Below, piece by piece: positions 48,272 through 60,036 of a stretch of 60,036 nt of DNA. The notes under the pieces are model-generated. The model was given only the letters and a program-made list of their open reading frames with translations, was not told the DNA's origin and made no database searches. The position numbers were made by a program, and so were the translations under genes. Position 1 is the stretch's first letter. Each line of letters starts with the position of its first letter. Origin of the DNA: Bartonella koehlerae C-29 (lineage in GTDB: Bacteria; Pseudomonadota; Alphaproteobacteria; Rhizobiales; Rhizobiaceae); assembly GCF_000706625.1 (NCBI RefSeq), contig NZ_KL407334.1, positions 91,500 to 151,535 of the forward strand. The letters are read 5' to 3'.

Positions 48272-48451
48272 TCAATTTTTAGCAGGCAAAACTGAACGTC
48301 CACGATACATTCCAGTTTTCAAATCGATATGATGAGGACGACGTAGTTCACCAGAGTTTTTATCCTCGATATAAGTCGGCGCCTTAAGGGCATCAGCCGA
48401 ACGGCGCATACCCCGCTTCGATGGAGAGGTTTTTCGTTTAGGTACAGCCAT
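48272..48451 (-). CDS. rpmF: 50S ribosomal protein bL32
   Basis: A 59-aa large-subunit protein starting [18 protein letters not shown], the diagnostic bL32 N-terminus, and ending [23 protein letters not shown] precedes the ATG at 48451. An upstream in-frame extension is not part of the family. No zinc-binding Cys pair, as in other alphaproteobacterial bL32. Confidence 0.96.
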   Translation of the reverse strand: MAVPKRKTSPSKRGMRRSADALKAPTYIEDKNSGELRRPHHIDLKTGMYRGRSVLPAKN

Positions 48452-48778
48452 AAAGAGACACTCCAAATCCATTAAAACAGAAAAAGCAATGCCCATTATG
48501 ATCGTTTTTTTATCAAAAACATCACAAATTCGACAATGCTCTTATGAAAAACATTACAAAACTTGATAGGTATATACACTGATTAAAGTCTTTTGACTAG
48601 ACATTCTTTTAATTTTTTGTTTGGCTTTAACACAACACGCACATACAGTGCACGCAAACAGTAAACTTAAGGGACAGGATTTAAAAGCTTACGCAAATTG
48701 ATAAAACAAAAAAGAGTTACACTTTATGTTATGCACTCAATTTTAAAACTTTTTTTTGCAAAATATAAGGAAACAAGA
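48452..48778. other. Divergent intergenic region between rpmF and ispA
   Basis: About 330 bp containing start signals for both genes. No relic recognised. Confidence 0.4.
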
Positions 48779-49681
48779 ATGCATGAATTTATAACCCTTC
48801 TTGCGAAAAACGCCTACAGTGTTGAAAAACGGCTTACCACACTGTTAAGTGATCAAGTCCAAAATGGTGAAATTGCTCGTCCTGAAATTTTACTCAAAGC
48901 CATGCGTTACGGCGTGCTCAATGGTGGGAAACGGCTACGTCCTTTTTTGGTTATTCAAAGTAGTGCACTTTTTGACATCCCAGCTGAACACTCTCTCAAC
49001 ATCGCAAGTGCTTTAGAATGTGTCCATTGTTATTCTCTGATTCATGATGATCTTCCTGCCATGGATAACGATACACTCCGACGCGGACAACCCACCGTCC
49101 ACATAGCATTTGATGAAGCCACAGCAATTCTAGCAGGTGATGCTCTTTTGACTTTTGCTTTTGAAATCATTGCCCATAAAGCTAGTGAACTCTCCTTTGA
49201 AACCAGAATCAAACTGATTACCGCTCTTGCACAAGCATCAGGACTTGGTGGCATGATAGGCGGACAAATGCTTGACCTTAAAACAGAAAAAAAACCACAA
49301 GAGAGCGCCAGTATCACGACTCTCCAACACATGAAAACAGCAGCTCTTATAAGCTTTGCTTGCCAAGCAGGAGCAATCATCGGCAATGCTTCCAAAGAAT
49401 TGACCGAAAAACTTGCTGCTTTTGGAACATATCTTGGCTTAGCCTTTCAATTAACAGATGATCTACTTGATGTCACCGCCAGCACTAAAGTTTTAGGTAA
49501 AACCGCGAGAAAAGATGAAACAGCACACAAAGCCACTTTTATTCATCTTTATGGTGTTAAAGAAACACAAAAAAAACGAGACGAACTCATCGCTAAAGCA
49601 GAAGCACTTTTAATACCTTTTGGCAACAAAGCAAAACCGCTCCAGCAAGCCGCTCGTTTTAGTGCAACACGCAAAAATTAA
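48779..49681 (+). CDS. ispA: Polyprenyl synthetase (farnesyl diphosphate synthase, IspA type)
   Basis: A 300-aa isoprenoid synthase condensing DMAPP/GPP with IPP. First Asp-rich motif HDDLPAMDNDTLRRG (~89-103), preceded by ECVHCYSLI. GGQMLDL (~161-167) and the second Asp-rich motif FQLTDDLLDV (~223-232) follow. ATG 48779 with AAGGA upstream was preferred to a start 81 nt earlier. Likely makes FPP for undecaprenyl and quinone synthesis. ispG lies convergently next door. Confidence 0.92.
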   Translation: MHEFITLLAKNAYSVEKRLTTLLSDQVQNGEIARPEILLKAMRYGVLNGGKRLRPFLVIQSSALFDIPAEHSLNIASALECVHCYSLIHDDLPAMDNDTLRRGQPTVHIAFDEATAILAGDALLTFAFEIIAHKASELSFETRIKLITALAQASGLGGMIGGQMLDLKTEKKPQESASITTLQHMKTAALISFACQAGAIIGNASKELTEKLAAFGTYLGLAFQLTDDLLDVTASTKVLGKTARKDETAHKATFIHLYGVKETQKKRDELIAKAEALLIPFGNKAKPLQQAARFSATRKN

Positions 49682-49739
49682 AAACCTACCACAGCAAAGC
49701 AAAAGCTTTTCTTTGTTTCGGTCCTCTTCATAATTTGTT

Positions 49740-50984
49740 TCAACCTTTCCCAAAACGTGTATGAATATAATTACTTAAGAGAAATTCAAATTCTTCAGCA
49801 ATACGGTTTCCACGCAAAGTCTTCACCTTTTGCCCTTCAATAAAAACAGGTGCTGCTGGACTTTCTCCCGTTCCAGGCAATGAAATACCGATATCAGCAT
49901 GTTTTGATTCTCCCGGTCCATTGACGATACACCCCATCACCGCAACCTTTAAACTTTCAACACCAGGGTATTTTTCACGCCATACAGACATATTTTTGTG
50001 TAAGTTTGCTTCAATTTTTTGTGCCAATTGCTGAAACACTGTCGAAGTTGTGCGACCACATCCAGGGCAAGCCGCAACAACAGGCAAAAATTGCCGAAAC
50101 CCCATCGCCTGCAAAAGCTCCTGAGCAACCTTTACTTCCCGTGTCCGATCTCCACCAGGTTCAGGTGTTAAAGAAATACGAATCGTATCACCAATTCCTT
50201 GCTGTAACAAAATTCCCAAAGCCACGGAAGAAGCAACAATGCCCTTTGTTCCCATTCCTGCTTCTGTTAATCCCAAATGGAGCGCATAATCACAACGTTC
50301 CGCCAAAGTACTGTAGACAGCGATGAGATCTTGTACATCACTCACTTTCGCAGAAAGAATAATCTGATCACGTCTCAACCCCATCTCTTCAGCCCAAACA
50401 GCTGAATGAAGAGCCGACTGAACAACAGCTTCCCGCATAATTTCACCGTCAGATAAGGGATTTTCCTTCCTTGCATTTTCATCCATAAGCCGTGTTAACA
50501 ACACATGATCAAGCGACCCCCAATTCACCCCAATGCGAATAGGTTTACGATAGCGACAGGCAATCTCGATAATTTCAGCAAACTGACGATCCTTTTTTGC
50601 GCCAAAGCCAACATTCCCAGGATTGATTCGATATTTTGCCAGAGCCTCAGCACACGCAGGATGTTCTGATAAAAGCTTGTGCCCAATATAATGGAAATCT
50701 CCCACCAATGGCACAACAAATCCTAAGTGTTCCAATCGCTCCCGTATTTTAGGCACAGCAGCAGCAGCTTCATTACGATCAACAGTGATGCGAACCAATT
50801 GCGAACCGGCCTGCCAAAGAGCAGCAATTTGTGCAACTGTAGCATCAACATCAGCAGTATCCGTATTGGTCATTGACTGAACAACTATTGAACTATGCCC
50901 CCCAACCAGTACATTACCAACAGCAACAGCAACAGACCGGCGACGCTCAAAAGGTGTAGATAAAGAATACGCTGTGTTCATCAA
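49740..50984 (-). CDS. ispG: 4-hydroxy-3-methylbut-2-enyl-diphosphate synthase
   Basis: [4Fe-4S] enzyme of the MEP isoprenoid pathway, 414 aa. N-terminal TIM-barrel region has [19 protein letters not shown] (~35-53). The C-terminal cluster domain has Cys in ACPGCGRT (~310) and [17 protein letters not shown] (~352-368). Length matches the alphaproteobacterial form. It supplies IPP/DMAPP used by the neighbouring IspA. Confidence 0.96.
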   Translation of the reverse strand: MMNTAYSLSTPFERRRSVAVAVGNVLVGGHSSIVVQSMTNTDTADVDATVAQIAALWQAGSQLVRITVDRNEAAAAVPKIRERLEHLGFVVPLVGDFHYIGHKLLSEHPACAEALAKYRINPGNVGFGAKKDRQFAEIIEIACRYRKPIRIGVNWGSLDHVLLTRLMDENARKENPLSDGEIMREAVVQSALHSAVWAEEMGLRRDQIILSAKVSDVQDLIAVYSTLAERCDYALHLGLTEAGMGTKGIVASSVALGILLQQGIGDTIRISLTPEPGGDRTREVKVAQELLQAMGFRQFLPVVAACPGCGRTTSTVFQQLAQKIEANLHKNMSVWREKYPGVESLKVAVMGCIVNGPGESKHADIGISLPGTGESPAAPVFIEGQKVKTLRGNRIAEEFEFLLSNYIHTRFGKG

Positions 50985-51225
50985 GCCCTCAAATTTCCAA
51001 AACCTGCGTTATCGATTATCATTTATGGCAACGCTTGCCAGAGTACAATGTGAAAAAATGAATGAACAGAACGCTCTCATTATACAAAAGCTTTTGGTTT
51101 CTTTGCTTCACTGAAAAGCAAACAAGCGCACACAATGCAACCTTTCAATTTTTAAGCCGTTATAGCAAAATTCCAAACACAATTCCAACTGTATGAAACA
51201 CTATAACACATGAAGGAGGAAACCC

Positions 51226-51510
51226 ATGTGCCTATTTTCAACCCACACCCAAAATGCTAGAATTAAAAAACACATCGCACAATTAAAAAATGAACTCGTT
51301 CCCGTGAATCATCTGCGTTCTCATAGTAACAGCTTTGAAGACATCTCTGAGATATTTGAGACATGGAAACAAAAAGGCCAACATGTACTTTACCATCTCA
51401 ACGAGCATGTTACAGAATTGAAAAAAAAAGCAAAAGAAAACCCTAAAACAACCCTTGCATTGGCCGTAGGATTAGCTTTAGCCAGTTTTATGCTGGTACG
51501 TAAAAATTAA
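51226..51510 (+). CDS. Small DUF883/YqjD-like membrane-anchored protein
   Basis: A 94-aa protein, helical and polar with a Lys-rich HVTELKKKAKENP followed by a single C-terminal membrane helix (TTLALAVGLALASFMLV) and a basic end (RKN). This is the layout of ElaB/YqjD-like DUF883 proteins, C-tail-anchored and ribosome-associated in E. coli. GAAGGAGGAAACCC before the ATG is a strong ribosome-binding site. A strong terminator follows. Confidence 0.65.
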   Translation: MCLFSTHTQNARIKKHIAQLKNELVPVNHLRSHSNSFEDISEIFETWKQKGQHVLYHLNEHVTELKKKAKENPKTTLALAVGLALASFMLVRKN

Positions 51511-51554
51511 AATCATACACCACTGAGACTTTTCTAAACAGCACATTTTTCAAC

Positions 51555-51578
51555 GCCCGCTCTAAAGCGGGCATTTTT
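51555..51578 (+). terminator. Rho-independent terminator after the DUF883-like gene
   Basis: GCCCGCT (51555-51561), loop CTAA, AGCGGGC (51566-51572), then ATTTTT. A strong G+C stem 45 nt after the stop. Confidence 0.9.
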
Positions 51579-51728
51579 CCATATTTCTGTGAAATATATT
51601 ACTCATTTCAGCTTAGAAAAAAGTATTTTAAAATATGCACTATAACAAACCAAACGAAATCTTCCAAAGTAAAAGCCCATTTACTATAAACAAAAGGAAT
51701 AAAAATCAAACTCAAAAAGCCCAAAACA

Positions 51729-52742
51729 TTAGCCTCCAGAACCACGTTGTGAAGTATCGACATAGGTAACAACAGACATACCAGGAATAAGCTTCTCCGC
51801 TCCTTCCTGTCCAGGATCTAAAGAAATACGCACTGAAATACGTTGCGCAATTTTGATGAAATTACCAATTGCAGTATCTGTTTTTAATAATGAAAATTCC
51901 GAACCTGTCGCAGGTGCGAAACGAACCACACGTCCTGTTAATTTCTGATTGTTCAATGCATCAACGGAAAAAATAACAGGTTGCCCAACACGCATCTGAG
52001 AAAGTTGCGTTTCTTTATAATTGGCAATAATCCAAATATCATCAGAAATAAGTGACACCAATTGCGTACCAGGCAAAACATATTGTCCTACCCGTGCGCC
52101 AACCAATCCAACATGTCCGGTTTTAGGAGATAAAATCTTCGTGTGTTTCAGATTCAGCTTCGCCAATTCAACGCCAACCTTCGCTCCAGCAACCTCTGAC
52201 TGCAAACTTTGCCGTTCAAGATCCAATTGTTTTTGTAACTGGCGTTTTGTTTCAAGTGCTGCCAATAATTGCGAAAGAGGACGAGAAACAGAACTCGCAG
52301 TATCCCCAAAGCCTAACTTCTTGTTTTCAGGAATAACATTGGAGAATGCTCGCGAACGGGTCAATTCGGCTTCTGCTGTATTAATTTCTCCCTGCAAAAG
52401 CTGCGCCTGCAAAACAACGCTTGCAAGTTTTGCATTTTTTGAATCTAAAACAGCCTGTGCCCGTGCAAGCTGTTGGCGAAAGAGGGAATCATCGAGTTCA
52501 AATAACAGCATTCCCTGTTCAACTCTTTGATAATCTTGCACATAAATCCGTGCAATCACACCAGAGATCTGTGAACTCACCAGTGTCATATTGCCTTTAA
52601 CGGAAGCATTATCGGTTATTTGAATTGTACTGACAAAAGGAGGAAGTTTCCAAGCCCATAAAATCAGTAAACAACCTGTAATTCCTGAGAAGAATGCAAT
52701 AATCGTCGCTCTTGATCGTAATGCTTTTATCATTTTTTGCAC
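51729..52742 (-). CDS. HlyD-family membrane fusion protein (EmrA-like)
   Basis: A 337-aa periplasmic adaptor with an N-terminal anchor (~15-31, IIAFFSGITGCLLILWAW), a biotinyl-lipoyl-like hairpin (VKGNMTLVSSQISGVIARIY), a coiled-coil stretch (~75-195) and a beta-barrel domain with KILSPKTGHVGLVGARVGQY (~208-227). It pairs with the upstream MFS pump; the two genes overlap by 13 nt. A tripartite EmrAB-TolC type exporter is likely; the substrate is unknown. Confidence 0.88.
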   Translation of the reverse strand: MQKMIKALRSRATIIAFFSGITGCLLILWAWKLPPFVSTIQITDNASVKGNMTLVSSQISGVIARIYVQDYQRVEQGMLLFELDDSLFRQQLARAQAVLDSKNAKLASVVLQAQLLQGEINTAEAELTRSRAFSNVIPENKKLGFGDTASSVSRPLSQLLAALETKRQLQKQLDLERQSLQSEVAGAKVGVELAKLNLKHTKILSPKTGHVGLVGARVGQYVLPGTQLVSLISDDIWIIANYKETQLSQMRVGQPVIFSVDALNNQKLTGRVVRFAPATGSEFSLLKTDTAIGNFIKIAQRISVRISLDPGQEGAEKLIPGMSVVTYVDTSQRGSGG

Positions 52743-54391
52743 TCCTCTTTTACGAGACTGCTCTGCTTTTCAAAAGCATTCAAAAAGCATGCCTTTAGAA
52801 ATATTTTGGCAAGAAAAATAACAAATACAACCGTTGAAATATAAAAATACAGCCGAAAAACATCATCGTAAGCAAAAATATTTGCTGTTAATTTAAACTT
52901 CTCAATCAGCCTAGATATGCCTTGCTCGTGCTCCAAACCATAGGGAACTGTTCCCCAGAAAGAAGACGAAAATAAGGTATTCACCTCACCTGAAATAAGA
53001 CGATCTGTTACAACAATATTTTGCGTTAAAGACTCAAAGTTCTTATAGGCGAAAAAAAGCTGCAGACTGCCAAAAAAAGCTGATCCCATCAATCCGCCCG
53101 TCACTTGCGTAAGCAGAAAAACAGTAATAAAACTTAAAACGTAACGTGGTCCTCGTTCGCCGGCTATCACAAATCCCCTAGAAAGAGCAGGAGGCAAAAA
53201 AAGTGCATAACTAAAACTAACCAACCCTTGACTCAACATCATATCTTGTGGGCGTGTTAAATGATTTACATGACTATCTAAATAAGCCCCAAGCGCCAAA
53301 CAGCCCAGAGATAAAAGATAAAAATAATCCTCACGTCCCACCCGTAAAAAAAAGACACAAACCGCTCCCCCTAAAAGGGTACCAAATGTAACTGCAAGAT
53401 ACATGGGCATCATTTCACGATTTAATAAACCAAAAAGATTAAAAAAACTTGCTGCTAAACTTGATCGCTCTAACAAAAAAACGTGAAAAACTAATAAAAT
53501 AAGAACAGATTGTACGATTTCTTTACTGAAAATCCAGCGTAAATCAATCAATGGTTTTTCTCGATTAAGTTCAATAACCGTAGCAATAACCAAAGATAAA
53601 ACAGCAAGCGCAAGTCCCCACCCAATCCAGGGTGCTTCATACCACCAATACAAAGTTCCAACAGACATAATCACTGCATTGAGTCCAAGACCAAATGCAA
53701 TCAAACTATAGCTCACCCAATCTAACTTCTGAATAACCTTATTACGAACAACAGGTGTCAGTGGAAGAGCATAGATACATCCCAAACTGATGAGAACCAA
53801 TCCCATTTCCAGTGCTGAAAGGCTCAAAAACCCACCATTTTCAAGCAAATCAGGAGAAATCAAACGTGATAAGGGCGCTGCTAAAGCTGCATTCATATAA
53901 TTCAAACTAAGACCAATAGTGAATTTTTTTGCTGGTGCAAAAGCCTCCATCATATAAAGCAACGCGAGTGAAGCCAATGGCGCTGCAGCAACGCCAGCAA
54001 AAAAACGAATGATCAGTGCGGAACGCAAATCCGTCACAAAGAGCTGCAAGACACAAACCAAAACGAAGCCAAGGATTGATAATTCAGCAAAAGCCCGAAG
54101 CCCAAACTGGTATCGGATCTTGATCAGCATGATCGCAACACTAACATTTGGAGCCATATAAGCAGCCACCAACCACGTTGTCTCGGTCAAAGTTGCGTGG
54201 AAATCGCCCGTAAGATAGATAATATTAGACTGAACAATATTTGCCCCTAAGCCATAAGCCCACTGCAAAACAAAAGAGGCTAAAATATAAACGAAACATT
54301 TTGGCAAAGGCCCAGCAAAAACAACACCCGGATGGGGAAAAGGCTTTCCCCCCCTTTTAGCAGATACAACTGCATTTCTTTTGCCGCTCAC
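52730..54391 (-). CDS. DHA2-type MFS efflux transporter (EmrB-like)
   Basis: A 553-aa polytopic protein with about 14 hydrophobic helices. The N-terminal TLTETTWLVAAYMAPNVSVA (~66-85) fits the DHA2 motif. Conserved motifs are degenerate in places (e.g. IRFFAGVAAAPLASLALLYM). Partner of the HlyD protein. It starts 23 nt after atpC in the same direction, so it may be read through from the ATP synthase operon. Confidence 0.85.
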   Translation of the reverse strand: MSGKRNAVVSAKRGGKPFPHPGVVFAGPLPKCFVYILASFVLQWAYGLGANIVQSNIIYLTGDFHATLTETTWLVAAYMAPNVSVAIMLIKIRYQFGLRAFAELSILGFVLVCVLQLFVTDLRSALIIRFFAGVAAAPLASLALLYMMEAFAPAKKFTIGLSLNYMNAALAAPLSRLISPDLLENGGFLSLSALEMGLVLISLGCIYALPLTPVVRNKVIQKLDWVSYSLIAFGLGLNAVIMSVGTLYWWYEAPWIGWGLALAVLSLVIATVIELNREKPLIDLRWIFSKEIVQSVLILLVFHVFLLERSSLAASFFNLFGLLNREMMPMYLAVTFGTLLGGAVCVFFLRVGREDYFYLLSLGCLALGAYLDSHVNHLTRPQDMMLSQGLVSFSYALFLPPALSRGFVIAGERGPRYVLSFITVFLLTQVTGGLMGSAFFGSLQLFFAYKNFESLTQNIVVTDRLISGEVNTLFSSSFWGTVPYGLEHEQGISRLIEKFKLTANIFAYDDVFRLYFYISTVVFVIFLAKIFLKACFLNAFEKQSSLVKEECKK

Positions 54392-54414
54392 GTTACCTTT
54401 TCCTATATAATCTG

Positions 54415-54831
54415 TTATGCCTCCGTTAGCCCAGCATCACCAATTTCCAATTGATGAAAAAAGTCTTCTATTTTATGACTTATCCCATCATTTGAATCCC
54501 CTTCTAACGTTGCTCGTATCCGCAAAATCTGCTGCTCCAAATCATCAAAAGAAAGATGTTGAACAGCCACAACACGCTCCACCAAAACAGAACACCCCGA
54601 AGAGGTAATATTTGCAACGCCCCCGCAAACAGCAAACAGCTTTTTCCCTGAAGAGGTAAGAACATACACACTGCCCAACACAATACTCGCCACCAAAGGC
54701 GCATGATGCGCCATCACTGTCAAAGCACCTGAGGCTGAAGGAAGAACAACAGACAGAACCTGCTCTGAAAATACAAGTTTTTCAGGAGACACAAGTTCAA
54801 ACAAAAAATGGTTTACTCTATTGTTTTCCAC
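54415..54831 (-). CDS. atpC: ATP synthase F1 subunit epsilon
   Basis: A ~138-aa F1 stalk subunit. The beta-sandwich region reads FELVSPEKLVFSEQVLSVVL and then SGALTVMAHHAPLVASIVLG, typical of AtpC. The C-terminal helical part is present. I favour a GTG start at 54831 with GGAG 6 nt upstream over a TTG at 54852. Last gene of atpHAGDC. Confidence 0.92.
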   Translation of the reverse strand: MENNRVNHFLFELVSPEKLVFSEQVLSVVLPSASGALTVMAHHAPLVASIVLGSVYVLTSSGKKLFAVCGGVANITSSGCSVLVERVVAVQHLSFDDLEQQILRIRATLEGDSNDGISHKIEDFFHQLEIGDAGLTEA

Positions 54832-54903
54832 AAAAATCTCCACGAGGCTCAATATGAGGATTTACTATTCTCTCTACAACAAATATTTATTACAGATTTT
54901 CTT

Positions 54904-56505
<1,602 letters not shown>

Positions 56506-56518
56506 TTACCTTTTCAAT

Positions 56519-57430
56519 TTAAAGCGCTTCAGCGCCCGCAATAATTTCGATCAATTCGGTCGTAATCTGTGCCTGACGCTGACGATTATACGCCACCGTC
56601 AATTTATTAATCATTTCACCTGCATTGCGCGATGCATTGTCCATAGCAGTCATTTTTGCCCCCATTTCACCAGCAACATTTTCAAGCAAAGCCCGAAAGA
56701 TTTGCACAGAAAGATTGCGTGGCACAAGCTCATCTAAAAGAGAAGCTGCATCAGGCTCATAATCGTAAACACTTGATTTTAGGCTTGCACTGTTGTCTAT
56801 TTTTTGTTCAACTTTTCCTGTTGCAACAGCACCTTTGGGAGATCTCATAGGGATCAAATCAAAAGCGACGGGGCACTGATTAATCACTGAAACGAATTCA
56901 GAATAGAACAGAGTACAAACATCAAAGGCATTCTCATCGAATAAATCAACGATTTTCTGGCTAATCATTGCCGCCTCTGCAAAACCAACTCGCTTGACAG
57001 ACTGCAAATCGATATGACCAATCATCAAAGTTTTGTAATCACGAGATAAAATATCTGCTCCCTTTTTGCCCACGGTTAAAACTTTAACGATTTTACCGGC
57101 AGCAAGCAGCATTTTAATATGTTCACGTGCCCGACGAACAATCTGCACATTAAAAGCACCACACAATCCACGTTCAGCAGTACAAACCACCAGAAGATGA
57201 ATATCATCTCGTCCAGTTCCACGCATGAGAGGTGGCGCATCGATAGGGTCCACATCAGTCGCAAGATTGGCCAAAATAGCAGCCATCCGTTTGGCATAAG
57301 GACGTGCAGAATGAGCTGCCTCTTGCGCACGGTGCAACCTTGCTGCGGCAACCATTTGCATTGCTTTAGTAATTTTCTGTGTTGCCTTAACCGAAGCAAT
57401 ACGGTCTCTAAGATCCTTTAACGACGCCAT
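56519..57430 (-). CDS. atpG: ATP synthase F1 subunit gamma
   Basis: Central rotor, 303 aa. N-terminal helix [20 protein letters not shown], then [11 protein letters not shown]-terminal helix [20 protein letters not shown], then [19 protein letters not shown] (~88) is conserved. Lies between atpA and atpD with 16-20 nt gaps. Confidence 0.97.
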   Translation of the reverse strand: MASLKDLRDRIASVKATQKITKAMQMVAAARLHRAQEAAHSARPYAKRMAAILANLATDVDPIDAPPLMRGTGRDDIHLLVVCTAERGLCGAFNVQIVRRAREHIKMLLAAGKIVKVLTVGKKGADILSRDYKTLMIGHIDLQSVKRVGFAEAAMISQKIVDLFDENAFDVCTLFYSEFVSVINQCPVAFDLIPMRSPKGAVATGKVEQKIDNSASLKSSVYDYEPDAASLLDELVPRNLSVQIFRALLENVAGEMGAKMTAMDNASRNAGEMINKLTVAYNRQRQAQITTELIEIIAGAEAL

Positions 57431-57450
57431 CGAAGCATTCCATCAACTCA

Positions 57451-58986
57451 TTATGAAAAATTCTTTGCGTAAGTATTAAGAACAACGACCAACTTATCCT
57501 TGATGTCATCGGTTATCTGTTTCTGGTCAGAAATTGCCTGCAAAAGATCTGAGTGATCACTGCGCAAAAGCGTCAAAAGCCCCTGCTCGAATCGACCGAC
57601 ATCAGCCACAGCCAAAGCATCAAGATAACCATTGACACCCGCAAAGATAACAATAACCTGTTCTTCTGTCTTTAGTGGAGAAAATTGTGGTTGTTTCAAA
57701 AGCTCTGTTAAACGAGCACCACGACTTAAAAGACGCTGTGTTGAAGCATCCAAATCCGAACCGAACTGTGCAAAAGCTGCCATTTCGCGATATTGTGCTA
57801 ATTCCCCTTTAATGGAACCAGCAACCTGCTTCATCGCCTTAATTTGTGCAGCAGAACCAACACGCGATACAGAAAGACCAACATTAACAGCAGGACGAAT
57901 TCCCTGATAAAACAAATTAGTTTCTAGAAAAATTTGCCCATCAGTGATGGAAATTACATTGGTTGGAATATAAGCAGAAACATCATTTGCCTGAGTTTCA
58001 ATGACAGGCAAAGCCGTCAAAGACCCGGAACCATTTTCAGCATTAAGTTTTGCAGCGCGCTCTAAAAGGCGGGAATGAAGATAGAAAACATCACCAGGAT
58101 AGGCTTCACGACCAGGCGGGCGACGAAGCAAAAGAGACATTTGACGATAAGCAACGGCTTGTTTTGAAAGATCATCATAACCAATCAAAGCATGTTGGCC
58201 ATTATCACGGAAATATTCCCCCATTGCACAACCAGCAAGAGGTGCAATAAATTGCATAGGCGCGGGATCAGAAGCTGTAGCTGCTACAATAATAGAATAC
58301 TCAAGCGCCCCACGATCCTGTAAAACTTTAACGAATTGCGCCACGGTTGAACGTTTTTGACCAATAGCAACATAAATACAATAGACTTTATCCTGCTCAT
58401 TCCCATCACCTTTTTCATGGAAAGGTTTTTGATTCAAGAATGTATCAAGCAAAATTGCTGTTTTTCCTGTTTGACGATCACCGATCACCAATTCACGTTG
58501 TCCACGTCCAATAGGAATGAGTGCATCGATAGCCTTCAATCCTGTGGACATTGGCTCATACACAGACTGACGTGGAATAATGCCTGGAGCTTTCACATCA
58601 ACACGACGATATTCTGTTGCCTTAAGAGGTCCCTTACCATCTATAGGGTTTCCAAGTGCATCGACAACGCGCCCTAGCAAAGCTGGACCGACAGGCACCT
58701 CGACAATAGCACCGAGTCGTTTAACACAATCGCCTTCACGAATATCACGATCTGATCCGAAAATGACCACCCCGACATTATCGATTTCCAAATTGAGTGC
58801 CATACCACGCACACCATTCGAAAAGGAAACCATTTCTCCCGCTTGAACATTATCCAAACCATAAACGCGAGCGATACCATCACCCACAGACAAAACCCAA
58901 CCAATTTCTGAAACTTCAGCCTTTTGGTTAAAGTTTTTGATTCGTTCTTTTAGAATTTTTGAAATTTCAGATGGTCTAATATCCAT
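57451..58986 (-). CDS. atpA: ATP synthase F1 subunit alpha
   Basis: Regulatory F1 subunit, 511 aa. [16 protein letters not shown] at the N-terminus. Walker [15 protein letters not shown] (~169), [20 protein letters not shown], then [10 protein letters not shown] (~269-298). Start ATG overlaps the atpH stop by one base (TGATG), indicating coupling. Confidence 0.98.
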   Translation of the reverse strand: MDIRPSEISKILKERIKNFNQKAEVSEIGWVLSVGDGIARVYGLDNVQAGEMVSFSNGVRGMALNLEIDNVGVVIFGSDRDIREGDCVKRLGAIVEVPVGPALLGRVVDALGNPIDGKGPLKATEYRRVDVKAPGIIPRQSVYEPMSTGLKAIDALIPIGRGQRELVIGDRQTGKTAILLDTFLNQKPFHEKGDGNEQDKVYCIYVAIGQKRSTVAQFVKVLQDRGALEYSIIVAATASDPAPMQFIAPLAGCAMGEYFRDNGQHALIGYDDLSKQAVAYRQMSLLLRRPPGREAYPGDVFYLHSRLLERAAKLNAENGSGSLTALPVIETQANDVSAYIPTNVISITDGQIFLETNLFYQGIRPAVNVGLSVSRVGSAAQIKAMKQVAGSIKGELAQYREMAAFAQFGSDLDASTQRLLSRGARLTELLKQPQFSPLKTEEQVIVIFAGVNGYLDALAVADVGRFEQGLLTLLRSDHSDLLQAISDQKQITDDIKDKLVVVLNTYAKNFS

Positions 58987-59570
58987 CAGCTAACCTCTTT
59001 TTTCAATGCAATCTTAAGCGAAGACAACTTCGCCATAAGGGACGTATCGATCTGTGATGATCCCAGACGAATGATCAGCCCACCAAGAATTGTTGGATCA
59101 ACACAGATGTTTAGCAAAACTTTTCCCCCAACGACACTTTCCAAAACGACCTGCAACTCTTGTTCCTGCTGAGGATTCAGTGGGTGAGCAGCAATAATCT
59201 GTGCCGAAACCTCCCTACGAGAAAGAGCAACACGACGCTGAAAAGCATGTAAAATACCAGACAAAGCACGAAGACGATGGTTTAGCGTGATAACGCGCAA
59301 AAAATGACTTAAAACCTGACCAGCATCCTCATCAGAAAACTGAATGTTTTCACAAACAGAATGCATAACTTTAACCTGCTCTTTTACGGAAAAGAATGGG
59401 CTTTGCACAAAGCGTTTTAAGTTTTCATCTTGATCTAAGACCACCAAAAAAGACTCGACTGCCTTTTCAAGTTTTTCGACCAACCCTTCTTCTTGAACAA
59501 AATCAAAAAGCGCTTGTGCATAGCGCTGATCTACCAATGGCAGCGGTATAAGAGAAAATGAATTCGACAC
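58986..59570 (-). CDS. atpH: ATP synthase F1 subunit delta
   Basis: Peripheral stalk subunit OSCP/delta, ~194 aa. N-terminal [20 protein letters not shown] and C-terminal [20 protein letters not shown] are diagnostic. I favour a GTG at 59570 (VSNSFSL), which gives near-normal length; an ATG-type start 22 codons earlier would give 216 aa. First gene of atpHAGDC. Confidence 0.93.
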   Translation of the reverse strand: MSNSFSLIPLPLVDQRYAQALFDFVQEEGLVEKLEKAVESFLVVLDQDENLKRFVQSPFFSVKEQVKVMHSVCENIQFSDEDAGQVLSHFLRVITLNHRLRALSGILHAFQRRVALSRREVSAQIIAAHPLNPQQEQELQVVLESVVGGKVLLNICVDPTILGGLIIRLGSSQIDTSLMAKLSSLKIALKKEVS

Positions 59571-59937
59571 GAAATACCGCCTCTTTCCCTTGAGCAATTC
59601 TCTGATAGTTATCAGATGAAATGAACGAGCACCCAAATTTTAAGAATCTGCTTCTTAAAATCTAGAACAAAAAACTTTTCGGTTTCTAGCATAGACATAA
59701 CCGACTGGCAACTCCACAAATTGATGCTTTTTAAAAATTTTAGACAAAATATTCAAAATATTTTTGGAAATGATTTCCTAGAGAACCATTCATTATTTTT
59801 ATCTTTTTTTTTGACATTCTCTGAGAGATTTTTCAAGCCCCTTTGTTTTATAAACGGAGAGTCCAGCAACAAAACGATGTTCTTTAGTTTTAAAATGAGA
59901 CATTTTTGGTAAAACATTTTTGTAGCACCAGAGTTCC
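59571..59937. other. Leader of the ATP synthase operon and T-rich spacer
   Basis: About 370 bp, presumably holding the atpH promoter (reverse strand). One reverse-strand frame stays open from the window edge through the microsatellite to a TAA at 59799-59801; I do not regard it as a supported gene. Confidence 0.4.
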
Positions 59938-60036
59938 CCGCTACCGCTACCGCTACCGCTACCGCTACCGCTACCGCTACCGCTACCGCTACCGCTACCG
60001 CTACCGCTACCGCTACCGCTACCGCTACCGCTACCG
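59938..60036. repeat. Hexanucleotide microsatellite (CTACCG)16, open at window end
   Basis: A CCG and then sixteen perfect CTACCG units (59941-60036) reaching the window edge, so the true copy number is larger or unknown. It is G+C-rich inside AT-rich DNA. Plus-strand frames would encode Leu-Pro, Tyr-Arg or Thr-Ala. On the minus strand one frame encodes Gly-Ser, another Val-Ala, and the third has stops. Confidence 0.97.

Noticed and set aside
59799..60036. Reverse-strand Gly-Ser repeat frame ending at 59799
   Set aside because: Openness is explained by the stop-free repeat frame; the following 45 residues match nothing I know and no start is visible in the window.

Overview
The window looks like a chromosomal segment of a Bartonella species (Alphaproteobacteria, Hyphomicrobiales). 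The DNA is AT-rich by eye, the proteins are of rhizobial type (TrcR, RcdA, GapR, CarD, OpgC, DUF4164 and DUF2312 families), and the gene-dense core is interrupted by gene-poor, decaying stretches. No tRNA, rRNA or CRISPR array was seen.

Layout. (1) 1-12.6 kb: envelope and recombination genes on the minus strand (rcdA, ruvC-ruvA-ruvB, ybgC, tolQ-tolR-tolA-tolB). Then pal and cpoB are separated from tolB by yebC, trcR and a decayed phage-type primase. (2) 12.7-22.3 kb: opgC, a ThiE-like gene, an eroded island (TIR-like nucleotide-binding pseudogene plus XRE regulator), a Sel1-repeat protein, efp, suhB, an MsbA-like ABC exporter and rpmE. (3) 22.3-35.8 kb: about 3 kb of wreckage, then central carbon metabolism on the minus strand (tkt, gap, pgk, fba) with DUF4164-zapA, pyk, a DUF1036 protein and gapR. 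(4) 36-38.4 kb: a broken tyrosine integrase and a broken GNAT acetyltransferase. (5) 38.6-51.5 kb: ABC-F uup, a glycine-zipper lipoprotein, thiN, an M48 protease, rpoH, an orphan helicase C-terminal protein, ferredoxin fdxA, carD, rpmF, ispA and ispG. (6) 51.7-59.6 kb: an EmrAB-type efflux pair and the F1 ATP synthase operon atpHAGDC. (7) The window ends inside a hexanucleotide microsatellite, CTACCG x16, that runs off the edge.

How the genes work together. TolQRAB-Pal-CpoB holds the outer membrane during constriction. RuvABC resolves Holliday junctions. Tkt/Gap/Pgk/Fba/Pyk form lower glycolysis and the non-oxidative pentose link. RcdA, TrcR, GapR and CarD are alphaproteobacterial cell-cycle or transcription factors. 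AtpHAGDC is the F1 sector.

Most notable signal. The intergenic DNA repeatedly carries degenerate, same-orientation partial copies ('echoes') of the neighbouring gene: ruvB, rcdA/ruvC, the ThiE-like gene, rpmE, fba, gap (two extra copies with a period near 171 bp), pyk, uup and an integrase. Five relics of one integrase family lie in the gene-poor gaps. The ThiE-like gene's echo lies on the far side of the eroded TIR/XRE island, as if island insertion or deletion and end-duplication were linked. Other anomalies are an A10 tract that frameshifts ybgC, a helicase-family protein without its helicase domain, and a tol-pal operon split by unrelated genes. All similarity statements are by-eye alignments and translations; no searches were run.
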